The notes: generated by a model not told the origin, from the sequence alone. Shown: positions 1 to 7,771, counted from the first letter of the stretch. The stretch: 9,340 nucleotides of DNA from JBBEBE01 sp051746765 (GCA_051746765.1 JBNJFK010000081.1:1-9340); one strand, 5' to 3'. Numbers and translations: made by a program.

Positions 1-21
1 GAAGGCTTTTCCTTTGATCAT
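1..21 (-). CDS. leuD: 3-isopropylmalate dehydratase small subunit, 5' end only
   Basis: Only the first seven codons are in the window; they read MIKGKAF from an ATG at 21-19 and continue off the left edge. This matches the usual beginning of archaeal/thermophile-type LeuD (M-x-x-G-x-A/V-x), the partner of the LeuC type encoded 33 bases upstream. LeuD supplies the small swivelling domain that completes the isomerase active site and holds the substrate-specificity loop, which is not visible here. The call rests on the short peptide plus its position directly after leuC. No Shine-Dalgarno sequence is evident before the ATG. Confidence 0.75.
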
Positions 22-54
22 AATAATGGCTCGTCGCAGTTAAAAATTCGGGCT

Positions 55-1368
55 TCAGGAGACCGGTTCAGTAATGAATTCCCGCGGGTCGGTAATCTCT
101 CCGGTAATGGCAGATGCTGCCGCTGTGTAGGGGGATGCAAGATAGACTTGCGCCTGTTTGGAGCCCATCCGGCCCGGATAGTTTCGGTTGGTCGTCGAGA
201 TGCAGACCTCGTCACTGTTGAGTCGACCGAAGGTATCTTCCGGTCCGCCAAGACAGGCAGCACAAGAGGCTTGCCCAAGCTTGCAACCAGCCTCTTCAAA
301 GATCTGAATCAACGGCTTTCCGTTTACGGTCTCGGTTTCGAGACCCTTTGCAATCTGGGTCGTTGCCGGGACGATATAGGTATCGACCTTGAGCGGGTTT
401 CCGTCAATCAACTCGGCTGCAGCTACAAAGTCGGAGAGTTTCCCTCCCGTGCAGGAGCCGATGTAGGATCGGGTAATCTTGGTCCCCTTGAGCTCTTCGG
501 CCGTTGCCTTGTTGTCCGGGCTGTGCGGTTTGGCGACCATCGGTACCATTTCGGAAAGGTTGTACTTCCGTATGCTGTGGTAGGTGGCATCCTCGTCACT
601 TTGAACCACCTCGTACGGCACGTCCGTCCGCGCTTCGACGTACTCCCGGGTGAGGTCGTCCACCTCGATGATCCCGTTCTTTCCGCCGGCTTCAATGGCC
701 ATGTTGGTAATGGTCATCCGGTCCTCGATGGTCAATGCAGAGATGCCGGGCCCGGCAAACTCCATGGCACGGTAGGTTGCCCCGTCCGTCCCGATATCTC
801 CGATAATCTGGAGAATCAGATCTTTGGCCATGAGGTATGGAGGCATTTTCTCCCCGTAGAATTCGAATCGCATCGTCTCCGGTACTTTGACCCAGAGCCG
901 TCCGGTACCCATGATGAATGCGGCATCCGTGTTTCCGATTCCGGTCGCAAACTGCCCGAACGCTCCGGCCGTACAGGTGTGGGAGTCGGTTCCGAAGAGG
1001 ACTTCGCCCGGTCGGGTGAATCCCTCTTCTGCCAACGCAATGTGGCAGACCCCTTTGTATCGGTCGGTGCCGACATCATAGAAGTAGGGGAGATCCTGGT
1101 CAGCCGAAAAGGCACGCAGGATATCGACGTTCCGGTTGGCGTACTTGTCTTTGGTAAAGATGTAGTGGTCCGGGATGATCACCAACTTCTCCTTGTCCCA
1201 AACCCGGGCATCGTCACCGAATTCTTTTTTGAAAATTCCGATCGCAGGAGGCCCGCATACGTCGTGTGTCATCAACACATCGACATCAACCCATACGTTG
1301 TCTCCAGCTTCAACGTGATCCCGCCCGCTGTGTTTGGCGAGGATCTTCTCTGTCATTGTCATTCCCAT
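55..1368 (-). CDS. leuC: 3-isopropylmalate dehydratase large subunit (LeuC, HacA-like type)
   Basis: This is the large subunit of isopropylmalate isomerase, a [4Fe-4S] enzyme of the aconitase superfamily that interconverts 2- and 3-isopropylmalate in leucine synthesis. The 437-residue protein begins MGMTMTEKILAKHSG, typical of the archaeal/thermophile LeuC class (about 420-430 aa) and shorter than the enterobacterial one (about 466). The GTDSHTCTAGAFG motif is at about 126-138. The iron-sulfur ligands are visible as Cys306 (GSCTGG) and Cys369/Cys372 (SCAACLGG), and NRNYPGRMG is at 394-402. The first ATG was chosen because MGMT is the family start; no Shine-Dalgarno is seen. A 98-base gap separates it from leuA and leuD follows. 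Because cimA lies in the same cluster and no separate citramalate isomerase is seen, LeuCD probably also isomerises citramalate for isoleucine (inference). Confidence 0.96.
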   Translation of the reverse strand: MGMTMTEKILAKHSGRDHVEAGDNVWVDVDVLMTHDVCGPPAIGIFKKEFGDDARVWDKEKLVIIPDHYIFTKDKYANRNVDILRAFSADQDLPYFYDVGTDRYKGVCHIALAEEGFTRPGEVLFGTDSHTCTAGAFGQFATGIGNTDAAFIMGTGRLWVKVPETMRFEFYGEKMPPYLMAKDLILQIIGDIGTDGATYRAMEFAGPGISALTIEDRMTITNMAIEAGGKNGIIEVDDLTREYVEARTDVPYEVVQSDEDATYHSIRKYNLSEMVPMVAKPHSPDNKATAEELKGTKITRSYIGSCTGGKLSDFVAAAELIDGNPLKVDTYIVPATTQIAKGLETETVNGKPLIQIFEEAGCKLGQASCAACLGGPEDTFGRLNSDEVCISTTNRNYPGRMGSKQAQVYLASPYTAAASAITGEITDPREFITEPVS

Positions 1369-1466
1369 AAGGCAATACGATTTTGTTCGATAATTCTACT
1401 AATATAAGGTTTTCCTGACCAAGAAGGTTCCGGAATCCGGTGTCGGTATCCTCCACTGACCGTCGG
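1369..1466 (-). other. leuA-leuC gap with two palindromes
   Basis: This is the largest gap within the minus-strand gene run. TGACCG-T-CGGTCA (1457-1469) is a perfect palindrome that includes the leuA stop codon; with a one-base bulge the stem gains CAC/GTG on the outside. CCGGAATCCGG (1430-1440) is a second one. Neither is followed by a U tract on the minus strand, so they do not look like a terminator. A TAGAAT hexamer (1393-1398, minus strand) resembles a -10 box, but its upstream partner TTGGTC is poor. RNA processing, partial polarity or a weak internal promoter for leuCD are possible. Confidence 0.35.
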
Positions 1467-2660
1467 TCAAGTGGGTGAGACAGCCGATCCGCCGGACAGG
1501 CTCTTCTCCGGGAACAGCTCTTCGAGCAACTCGTCCAGATGGTGGTCTTCGACAAACTTGAGTTCGTCGGCCAGTTTTGTGAACCGAATGTAAATCTCGT
1601 TGAGCTCTTCACTACTGAATTCGTACCCGAGGCCTTCGAGTTTCTTACGCAGGGCGAACCGCCCCGAGTGCTTGCCCAATACAATTCGGTTGGAGGTGAG
1701 CCCGACCGATTCGGGAGTCATGATCTCGTAGGTGAGCGGATTGTTGAGCACACCGTGCTGATGAATTCCCGCTTCGTGAGCGAAGGCATTCTCTCCGACA
1801 ATCGCTTTGTTGGGTTGAACCCCTTTGCCGGTGATTTCGGCCAGGAGTCGGCTGGACGCGAAGATCTCTTCTGTGACAATCTGTGTCTTCTGCTCAAAGT
1901 CCGGCTGGCGTGTTTTGATGGCCATGACGATCTCTTCGAGCGACGCATTTCCGGCCCGTTCTCCGATGCCGTTGATGGTGCACTCCACTTGCTGTGCGCC
2001 ATTTCGAACAGCGAAAAGAGAATTGGCAACCGCCAACCCCAGATCGTTGTGGCAGTGGACACTGATAATCGCCTGGTCAATGTTTGGAACCCGTTCGCGG
2101 ATGGATCGGATCAGTTCACCATACTCCCACGGGAGGGCGTAACCCACCGTATCGGGGACGTTGATGACACTGGCACCGGCCGCAATTACGGCTTCGAATA
2201 TTTCGAAGAGGAACTCGGGATCACTCCGCGACGCATCCTCTGCCGAAAACTCCACTTCATCGGCATACGCTTTTGCACGTTCGACCGCGCCGACCGCCGA
2301 ATCGAGGACTTCTGCCCGATCTTTCTTCAGCTTGTATTTGAGATGGATGTCGGAGGTCGCGATGAAGGTGTGAATTCGTGAGCGGTGTGCCGGTTCCAGG
2401 GCTTCGGCTGCCCGTTCAATATCGGCAGCAGCTGTACGGGCGAGGCCGGCAATGGTGCTCTTTTTTGATTGACGGGCGACTTCACGTACCGTCTCGAAGT
2501 CTCCGTCCGAGGCGATCGGAAATCCGGCCTCGATGACATCAACGTTCAACCGCTCGAGCTGTTGAGCCATACGTAGCTTCTCGGATTTGTTCATACTGTA
2601 TCCGGGAGACTGCTCCCCATCTCGAAGGGTCGTATCAAATATGGTTATATGCTTGTCCAT
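1467..2660 (-). CDS. leuA: 2-isopropylmalate synthase lacking the C-terminal regulatory domain
   Basis: LeuA condenses acetyl-CoA with 2-ketoisovalerate to 2-isopropylmalate, the first committed step to leucine. The 397-residue protein starts MDKHITIFDTTLRDGEQSPG. Expected metal ligands are present: Asp14, His202 and His204 (HCHND) and Asn238 (GERAGNASLEE). The NAFAHEAGIHQHG motif is at 291-303 and GKHSGRFALRKK at 329-340. It ends at about the close of the linker subdomains, roughly 120 residues short of the E. coli enzyme (523 aa), so the C-terminal leucine-binding domain is missing. An ATG at 2711 would add 17 residues overlapping cimA; the ATG at 2660 was preferred because it puts the DTTLRDGEQ motif at the family position and leaves a 19-base gap after cimA. 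The catalytic part is LeuA-type, not homocitrate synthase, as judged by eye and by the neighbours. Confidence 0.94.
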   Translation of the reverse strand: MDKHITIFDTTLRDGEQSPGYSMNKSEKLRMAQQLERLNVDVIEAGFPIASDGDFETVREVARQSKKSTIAGLARTAAADIERAAEALEPAHRSRIHTFIATSDIHLKYKLKKDRAEVLDSAVGAVERAKAYADEVEFSAEDASRSDPEFLFEIFEAVIAAGASVINVPDTVGYALPWEYGELIRSIRERVPNIDQAIISVHCHNDLGLAVANSLFAVRNGAQQVECTINGIGERAGNASLEEIVMAIKTRQPDFEQKTQIVTEEIFASSRLLAEITGKGVQPNKAIVGENAFAHEAGIHQHGVLNNPLTYEIMTPESVGLTSNRIVLGKHSGRFALRKKLEGLGYEFSSEELNEIYIRFTKLADELKFVEDHHLDELLEELFPEKSLSGGSAVSPT

Positions 2661-2679
2661 AATGCTGAACGTTGATTGA

Positions 2680-4299
2680 TTACAGGAGGGAATTCTCCTG
2701 GCTCGATTCACTGTTGGAGGCCTCCACCTCCATTTCTGCGTGGTGCAGAAGGTAGTAGTTTACGCTATCACTGAGCGCCTGCCAGGTGGCATCAATGATG
2801 TTCTGGGAGACGCCGACTGTACTCCAGGATTCACCTTCTATTCCGGAGTCGATCAGTACGCGTACGCCGGCACCCGTACCATCCTTCTCGTTCAGTACAC
2901 GAACCTTGAAGTCGCGAAGCTGAACCTGTTGAATGTCGGGAAAGAACTTCTGAAGTGCCTTGCGGAGGGCTAAATCCAGTGCGTGTACCGGCCCGCTACC
3001 TTCGGCTGCACTCAGTTCGGTATGACCATCGCAAAGCAGACGAATGGTCGCTTCGGAACGACAGGTTCCGTTGGCGTTCTTCTCCACAATGACCCGGAAT
3101 CCCTCGAGAGCGAAAAAATCCTTCCATGGCTCGGTCATCTTTTTGACCAGGAGTTCAAACGAGGCTTCGGCCGCCTCGAACTGAAATCCCCGGCTCTCCA
3201 ACTCTTTGAGCTTCTCGACGATTGCCGGAACCTGGTCCCCGTGCTTCTCCAGGTCCATGCCAAGTTCGTCGGCTTTGTAGTGAACGTTGCTCTTTCCGGA
3301 AAGATCGGAGACCAGGACCCGTCGCTGATTCCCGACAACCTCCGGATCGATGTGCTCGTAGGTTTGAGCGTTCTTCATGACGGCGCTGACGTGAATGCCC
3401 CCTTTGTGGGCGAATGCACTCTTGCCGACATACGGAAGCTTGTTGTCCGGATTGAGGTTGGCTACCTCGCTGACAAAACGGGAGATGGAGACCAACTGGC
3501 CCAGTTGCTCCTCCTCTACACAAGCATAGTCCCGCTTGAGCTGGAGGGTCGGAATGATGGAGCAGAGGTTGACGTTTCCGCACCGCTCACCGTAGCCGTT
3601 GATGGTCCCCTGTAGATGCCGGCAACCTGCCTCCACGGCAACCAGTGAATTGGCCACGGCCAGATCACTGTCATTGTGGGCGTGGATACCAAGCTCCGAG
3701 GAGACGGACGAGCGAACATCCCGAACAATCCGTTTCACCTCGTCGGGAAGGGTCCCGCCGTTGGTGTCACAGAGGACCAGGGTGGTTGCTCCGGCGTTTT
3801 CGGCTGCTTTCAGGGTTTCTATGGCGTAGTCGCGGTCGTGTTTATAGCCATCGAAAAAATGCTCGGCATCATAGATAACCTCTTTCCCGTGCGACTTGAG
3901 CCAGTCAATGGACGATGAGATCAACTCCAAATTCTCCTCCGGATCGATCTTGAGCGCCTCCAATACATGAAGGAGCCAACTCTTTCCGAAGATGGTCACA
4001 ACCGGTGTGTCGGCCTCGACCAGTGCATTCAGGTTGGGATCCTCGTCCGGTGTCCGGCTACTGCGTCGCGTGCTGCCGAACGCGACCACTTTCGCGTGGC
4101 GGAAATGGTGCTCTTTGGCAAGGGTAAAGAATTCGAGATCCTTGGGATTGGATCCGGGCCAGCCCCCCTCGATATAGTCTATTCCAAACTGATCGAGACG
4201 GTCGGCAATTCGCAGTTTATCCTCGGCGGAGAAGGAAACCTTCTCACCCTGTGTTCCGTCGCGGAGGGTCGTGTCGAATATCCGGATCTTTTCTCCCAT
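2680..4299 (-). CDS. cimA: (R)-citramalate synthase, CimA family
   Basis: The enzyme condenses pyruvate and acetyl-CoA to (R)-citramalate, which LeuCD and LeuB convert to 2-ketobutyrate for isoleucine without threonine deaminase. The 539-residue protein is of normal length for the long bacterial CimA family. Its N terminus IRIFDTTLRDGTQGEKVSFS (catalytic Arg13/Asp14) is the CimA signature, differing from the DGEQSPG of LeuA. Other features are GGWPGSNPKD at 45-54, YDAEHFFDGYKHD at 143-155, the metal motif HAHND (His206, His208), INGYGERCGN at 233-242 and AFAHKGGIHVSA at 295-306. Residues of about 392-522 form a complete LeuA-type regulatory domain, which in this family is expected to bind isoleucine. 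It starts 18 bases after the ilvC stop. A second isopropylmalate synthase is less likely given the signature and the complete leuA next door. Confidence 0.93.
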   Translation of the reverse strand: MGEKIRIFDTTLRDGTQGEKVSFSAEDKLRIADRLDQFGIDYIEGGWPGSNPKDLEFFTLAKEHHFRHAKVVAFGSTRRSSRTPDEDPNLNALVEADTPVVTIFGKSWLLHVLEALKIDPEENLELISSSIDWLKSHGKEVIYDAEHFFDGYKHDRDYAIETLKAAENAGATTLVLCDTNGGTLPDEVKRIVRDVRSSVSSELGIHAHNDSDLAVANSLVAVEAGCRHLQGTINGYGERCGNVNLCSIIPTLQLKRDYACVEEEQLGQLVSISRFVSEVANLNPDNKLPYVGKSAFAHKGGIHVSAVMKNAQTYEHIDPEVVGNQRRVLVSDLSGKSNVHYKADELGMDLEKHGDQVPAIVEKLKELESRGFQFEAAEASFELLVKKMTEPWKDFFALEGFRVIVEKNANGTCRSEATIRLLCDGHTELSAAEGSGPVHALDLALRKALQKFFPDIQQVQLRDFKVRVLNEKDGTGAGVRVLIDSGIEGESWSTVGVSQNIIDATWQALSDSVNYYLLHHAEMEVEASNSESSQENSLL

Positions 4300-4317
4300 G
4301 GATGCTTCGAATACTGG

Positions 4318-5316
4318 TTACTTGTCCGAGATCCAATTCATCATGGATCGGAGCTGTTTTCCGACTTTCTCTACTTTGTGAGCGTCGAGATCGTCCCGAA
4401 GTCGATTCAGATTTTTCAGACCGGTCTCGTTCTCTTTGATCCACTCGTCGGCAAAGGTGCCGTCCTGGACCTCTTTGAGAATCGCTCGCATCTTGTCACG
4501 CGTGCTGTCATCAACCACCCGGGTACCACGGGTCAACCCGCCGTATTCGGCCGTGTCACTTACCGAGTAGTACATCCCTTCGATTCCGCCTTCGTAGATC
4601 AGGTCCACAATCAGTTTGAGTTCGTGCAGACACTCGAAGTACGCGATCTCCGGCTGGTATCCAGCTTCGACCAGTGTGTCGAATCCGGCCTTGATCAATT
4701 CGCTTGCTCCGCCACAGAGAACCGCCTGCTCACCAAAAAGATCGGTCTCCGTCTCCTCCTGGAAGGTGGTTTCGAGGACACCGGCACGAGTTCCGCCAAC
4801 AGCATCGGCGTAGGCGAGGGCCGTTTTGGATGCATTGCCTGTAAAATCCTGATAAACGGCGAAAAGGCACGGTACACCGGAGCCTTCTGCATAGACGCGA
4901 CGGACGAGGTGACCCGGGCCTTTCGGTGCAATCATGAAAACATCGACGTTTTCCGGCGGTACGATCTGCTCGTACTGAATGTTGAACCCGTGAGCGAATG
5001 CGAGAGCTTCCCCTTCGTTCAAGTGGGGTGCAATATCTTTTTCATAGATCGTCTTCTGGTATTGATCCGGAATCAGGATCATGACGATATCTGCCCGTTT
5101 TGCGGCTTCCGGTGTTTCGTAAACATCGAATCCGGCCTCTTCTGCCTCTTTCCAGGAGGAACTCTCTTTTCGGAGTCCGACGATGGTCTTTACGCCACTC
5201 TCTTTCAGATTCAACGCATGAGCGTGACCCTGGCTTCCGTATCCAATGATGGCGACGGTTCGGTTCTTCAGTTGCGAAGGGTCGGCGTCTGACTTGTAAT
5301 AGGTTTTGGCTTGCAT
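4318..5316 (-). CDS. ilvC: ketol-acid reductoisomerase, class I
   Basis: IlvC converts 2-acetolactate and 2-aceto-2-hydroxybutyrate to the dihydroxy acids by Mg-dependent alkyl migration and NAD(P)H reduction. At 332 residues it is a short, class I enzyme. The Rossmann loop GYGSQGHAHALNLKESG lies at about 25-41. The cofactor-phosphate loop is GLRKESSSW (47-55) with Arg49 and Ser52-54, which suggests NADPH; Glu51 sits where many relatives have glycine. Catalytic residues are in place: His109 (FAHGFNI), Lys132 (PKGPGH), Asp192 and Glu196 (TDLFGEQ), Glu228 and Glu232 (FECLHELK) and Ser253 (SVSDTAEYG). The 48-base gap after ilvN holds no evident signal, and the start is preceded by A-rich sequence without a Shine-Dalgarno. 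Confidence 0.97.
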   Translation of the reverse strand: MQAKTYYKSDADPSQLKNRTVAIIGYGSQGHAHALNLKESGVKTIVGLRKESSSWKEAEEAGFDVYETPEAAKRADIVMILIPDQYQKTIYEKDIAPHLNEGEALAFAHGFNIQYEQIVPPENVDVFMIAPKGPGHLVRRVYAEGSGVPCLFAVYQDFTGNASKTALAYADAVGGTRAGVLETTFQEETETDLFGEQAVLCGGASELIKAGFDTLVEAGYQPEIAYFECLHELKLIVDLIYEGGIEGMYYSVSDTAEYGGLTRGTRVVDDSTRDKMRAILKEVQDGTFADEWIKENETGLKNLNRLRDDLDAHKVEKVGKQLRSMMNWISDK

Positions 5317-5364
5317 TGCTATTGTTTCAATTGAAGGTTGGGTTGTGTAAAAAAACGAGTCGTC

Positions 5365-5880
5365 TCAATCGGGGGTTTGAAATTCGCGTTTGAGCGCGAC
5401 CGAGCCGGTTCGTGCAACTTCTGTTACACCGTACGGTTTCATGGTTTCGATGAAGGCGTCGATCTTGTCCTTCTGGCCGGTCACTTCAAACGCCAGTTTG
5501 TCTCCGCTGATATCGACTACTTTGGATCGAAACGCCTGTGCCATCATCATTATGTCGGAGCGATTATTCGGGTTGGTCACGACTTTGACCAGCGCCAGCT
5601 CCCGGGCAATACTCTTCTTGTGAGTCAGATCCGTTACTTTGAGCACATCGACAACGTTGTGAAGCAACTTGACGATCTGTTCGATCACCTTTTCGTCTCC
5701 TCGTGTCGTCAATGTGATTCGTGCCTGGCTCGGGTCAGCTTCCGGACCGAGACTGATGCTGTCAATCTCGAACCCTTTTCCACTGAAGATCCCGATGATC
5801 CGGGAGAATGTATTCAGATTGTGACTAACCAGGACCGACAGCGTGTGTCGGGGTGCACTCTCAACTATTTTTGGACTCAT
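5365..5880 (-). CDS. ilvN: acetolactate synthase small (regulatory) subunit
   Basis: This subunit activates the IlvB catalytic subunit and normally confers valine feedback. It has 171 residues: an N-terminal ACT domain (about 13-85) and the C-terminal domain (about 95-165, with LVKVVTN and ITEVAR-like TEVARTGSVAL). The ACT fold sequence SVLVSHNLNTFSRIIGIFS lines up without gaps with E. coli IlvH, but several valine-pocket positions differ: IlvH Asn11 is His20 here, Gly14 is Asn23, Asn29 is Glu38 and Ala36 is Gly45. This suggests weak or altered valine inhibition (inference). It starts 8 bases after the ilvB stop, the tightest spacing in the cluster, consistent with coupled translation of the two subunits. 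Confidence 0.95.
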   Translation of the reverse strand: MSPKIVESAPRHTLSVLVSHNLNTFSRIIGIFSGKGFEIDSISLGPEADPSQARITLTTRGDEKVIEQIVKLLHNVVDVLKVTDLTHKKSIARELALVKVVTNPNNRSDIMMMAQAFRSKVVDISGDKLAFEVTGQKDKIDAFIETMKPYGVTEVARTGSVALKREFQTPD

Positions 5881-5888
5881 TCCGTCGT

Positions 5889-7673
5889 CTATCCTTCGTT
5901 AGATTCTACCATTTCATTGAGAGCGGCTCCACCCGGTACCATCGGATAGCAGTTCTCCTCCTCGATGACCATGAAGTCCATCACGACCGGACGGTCATGG
6001 ATCTTCATCGCCTCATCAAGCATTTTTTTCATGTCGGCATCGTTGTCTGCCCGAAGGCCGACCGCCCCGTACGCTTCGGCAAGTTTAACGAAATCGGGAT
6101 TGCTCTGCTTGAGGATGGAGTGGCTGTAGCGATTTTTGTAAAAGAGCTGTTGCCACTGACGAACCATGCCGAGACACCCGTTGTTCATGACGGCAATTTT
6201 GATCGGTATGTTGTACTCCACAGCCGTTGCCAATTCATATGTAGACATCTGGAAGCCACCGTCTCCGGTGACGCATACAACGGTCCGGTCCGGTTTCGCT
6301 ATGGCAGCACCGAGGGCTGCCGGGAATCCGTACCCCATCGTCCCCAGACCTCCGGAGGAGATGAACGAACGCGGGTGGTTGTAGGTATAGTGCTGCGCAG
6401 CCCACATCTGATGTTGTCCTACATCGGTAACGACAATCGCCTCTCCCTGGGTCGCTTCGGAGATCGCCCGGATCATCCCCTGCGGGGAGATCAATTTGTT
6501 GGGCTTGGACATCGGAAGCGGATGGTCCTTCTGCCAGGTCCGGATGGTGTTCCACCAATCGGAGGTGTCCGGTGTTTCGGTGGTGAGTTCCGTCAGTCGG
6601 GGAAGAATCTCTTTGACATCTCCGACGATCGGGACTTCCACTTCGACGTTTTTGCCAATCGAACAGGGATCGATGTCGATGTGAATTTTTTTGGAGTGCG
6701 GCGAAAATCCGTCGAGACGGCCGGTGACCCGGTCGTCGAATCGTGCGCCGACAGCGATCAAAAGGTCACATTCGGTGGTTGCCATGTTGGCGGCCCAGGT
6801 TCCGTGCATACCCAGCATTCCCAATGCCTGCTTTCGGCTCTCCGGAAAGACCCCCAGTCCCAACAGAGTCGTAGTGACCGGAATGTTGTGCTTTTCTGCG
6901 AGAGCTGTAAGCTCTTCCCATGCGCCGCCGAGCATGACGCCGCCGCCGGCATAGAGAAGCGGTCGTTTTGCCTGGGAAATCATTCGGGCGGCCTTGGCAA
7001 TCTGGCTGTGATTGCCGCTGGTCACCGGTTTGAAGCTCGGAATTTCGACACTCCGTTTGCCAACGTACCGTCCGACAGAGTTGATCATGTCTTTGGGAAG
7101 ATCAACGAGGACCGGCCCGGGTCGCCCTTTTGTGGCGATGTGGAACGCTTCGTGAATGACGCCCTCCAGTTCGTTAACATCCCGAACCAGATAATTGTGT
7201 TTGGTGATCGGACGGGTGATACCCACAATGTCTGCCTCCTGAAAGGCATCGTTGCCAATCACACTGGTTGACACCTGTCCGGTAAAGACCACCATCGGGA
7301 TGGAGTCCATGGCCGCTGTCGCAATTCCGGTGACGGTATTGGTTCCACCCGGCCCGGATGTCACCAGGACGACGCCAGGCTTGCCGGTTGCACGGGCGTA
7401 TCCGTCGGCTGCATGCGTGCCGGCCTGCTCGTGACGAATGAGGATGTGTTTCATGTCGTGCTCGTCAAAGAGCGCGTCGTAAACCGGCAGTACGGCTCCC
7501 CCCGGATACCCGAAAATGGTATCTACGTCCAGATCCTTGAGCGTGTTGATCAGGATGTTCGATCCACTCAACATCTGCACATCAGGATCTGCAGCCGGAT
7601 TGGAGAGGGCGGTAACGCCTTTCTTCTCTCTGCCTGCATTTGAAAGCGGTTGGGCTTTTGGAGTTGGACACAT
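5889..7673 (-). CDS. ilvB: acetolactate synthase large (catalytic) subunit
   Basis: This is the ThDP- and FAD-dependent enzyme that condenses two pyruvates to acetolactate, or pyruvate plus 2-ketobutyrate to acetohydroxybutyrate, the common first step for valine, leucine and isoleucine. The 594-residue protein has the three usual domains. The pyrimidine-binding domain carries FGYPGGAVLPVYDAL (54-68), catalytic Glu82 (RHEQAGTHAADGYAR) and SGPGGTN. The central FAD domain is at about 222-360. The pyrophosphate domain has GDGG at 470-473 with the ThDP-motif end NN at 497-498 and MVRQW (Trp507). The first 33 residues, before MLSGSNIL, are a polar extension. An ATG at 7574 would remove them, but the ATG at 7673 has a GAGG Shine-Dalgarno four bases upstream and is preferred. 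It is the first gene of the minus-strand run and follows a structured leader. Confidence 0.96.
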   Translation of the reverse strand: MCPTPKAQPLSNAGREKKGVTALSNPAADPDVQMLSGSNILINTLKDLDVDTIFGYPGGAVLPVYDALFDEHDMKHILIRHEQAGTHAADGYARATGKPGVVLVTSGPGGTNTVTGIATAAMDSIPMVVFTGQVSTSVIGNDAFQEADIVGITRPITKHNYLVRDVNELEGVIHEAFHIATKGRPGPVLVDLPKDMINSVGRYVGKRSVEIPSFKPVTSGNHSQIAKAARMISQAKRPLLYAGGGVMLGGAWEELTALAEKHNIPVTTTLLGLGVFPESRKQALGMLGMHGTWAANMATTECDLLIAVGARFDDRVTGRLDGFSPHSKKIHIDIDPCSIGKNVEVEVPIVGDVKEILPRLTELTTETPDTSDWWNTIRTWQKDHPLPMSKPNKLISPQGMIRAISEATQGEAIVVTDVGQHQMWAAQHYTYNHPRSFISSGGLGTMGYGFPAALGAAIAKPDRTVVCVTGDGGFQMSTYELATAVEYNIPIKIAVMNNGCLGMVRQWQQLFYKNRYSHSILKQSNPDFVKLAEAYGAVGLRADNDADMKKMLDEAMKIHDRPVVMDFMVIEEENCYPMVPGGAALNEMVESNEG

Positions 7674-7675
7674 AG

Positions 7676-7771
7676 GACCTCGCAGATAGAATTTGCCTGC
7701 CGGCGGTCAAACTTTCCAAAAAAGGGGATCCAATTTGAAGAGAAGTTCTAACCTCCGGCGGGTATGGTTAG
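7676..7771 (-). promoter_or_regulatory. ilvB leader RNA with mutually exclusive hairpins (attenuator candidate)
   Basis: On the minus strand four segments lie between the leader frame stop and ilvB. Segment 1 (7766-7771, CTAACC) pairs perfectly with GGTTAG at 7748-7753 inside segment 2 (7740-7762). Segment 2 pairs along its length with segment 3 (7696-7717): about 17 Watson-Crick and 2 G-U pairs, 3 mismatches and 1 bulge, counted by hand. Segment 3 can instead pair with segment 4 (7676-7685) through GACC/GGTC and GCAG/CTGC, with a C-G pair between and an 11-base loop. Segment 4 carries the ilvB Shine-Dalgarno GAGG (7678-7681). Pairing 1:2 plus 3:4 would close the start site and 2:3 would open it. 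No GC-rich stem directly precedes the U6 tract (7718-7723), so control of translation fits better than termination. The mechanism is inferred. Confidence 0.6.

Noticed and set aside
148..1407. Long plus-strand open frame opposite leuC (419 codons), with similar long frames opposite leuA, cimA/ilvC and ilvN/ilvB
   Set aside because: These are antisense shadows produced by the codon bias of real genes; their translations show no recognisable motifs, and the opposite strand carries complete enzyme families.
1467..2711. Longer leuA start at 2711
   Set aside because: It adds 17 residues unlike the family, overlaps the cimA end by 32 bases, and shifts the metal ligands away from the positions seen from the 2660 start.
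7718..7730. U6 tract on the minus strand in the ilvB leader as an intrinsic terminator
   Set aside because: No GC-rich stem ends directly before it; the bases upstream contain only the self-complementary GGATCC, and the tract lies in the loop of the long 2:3 stem.
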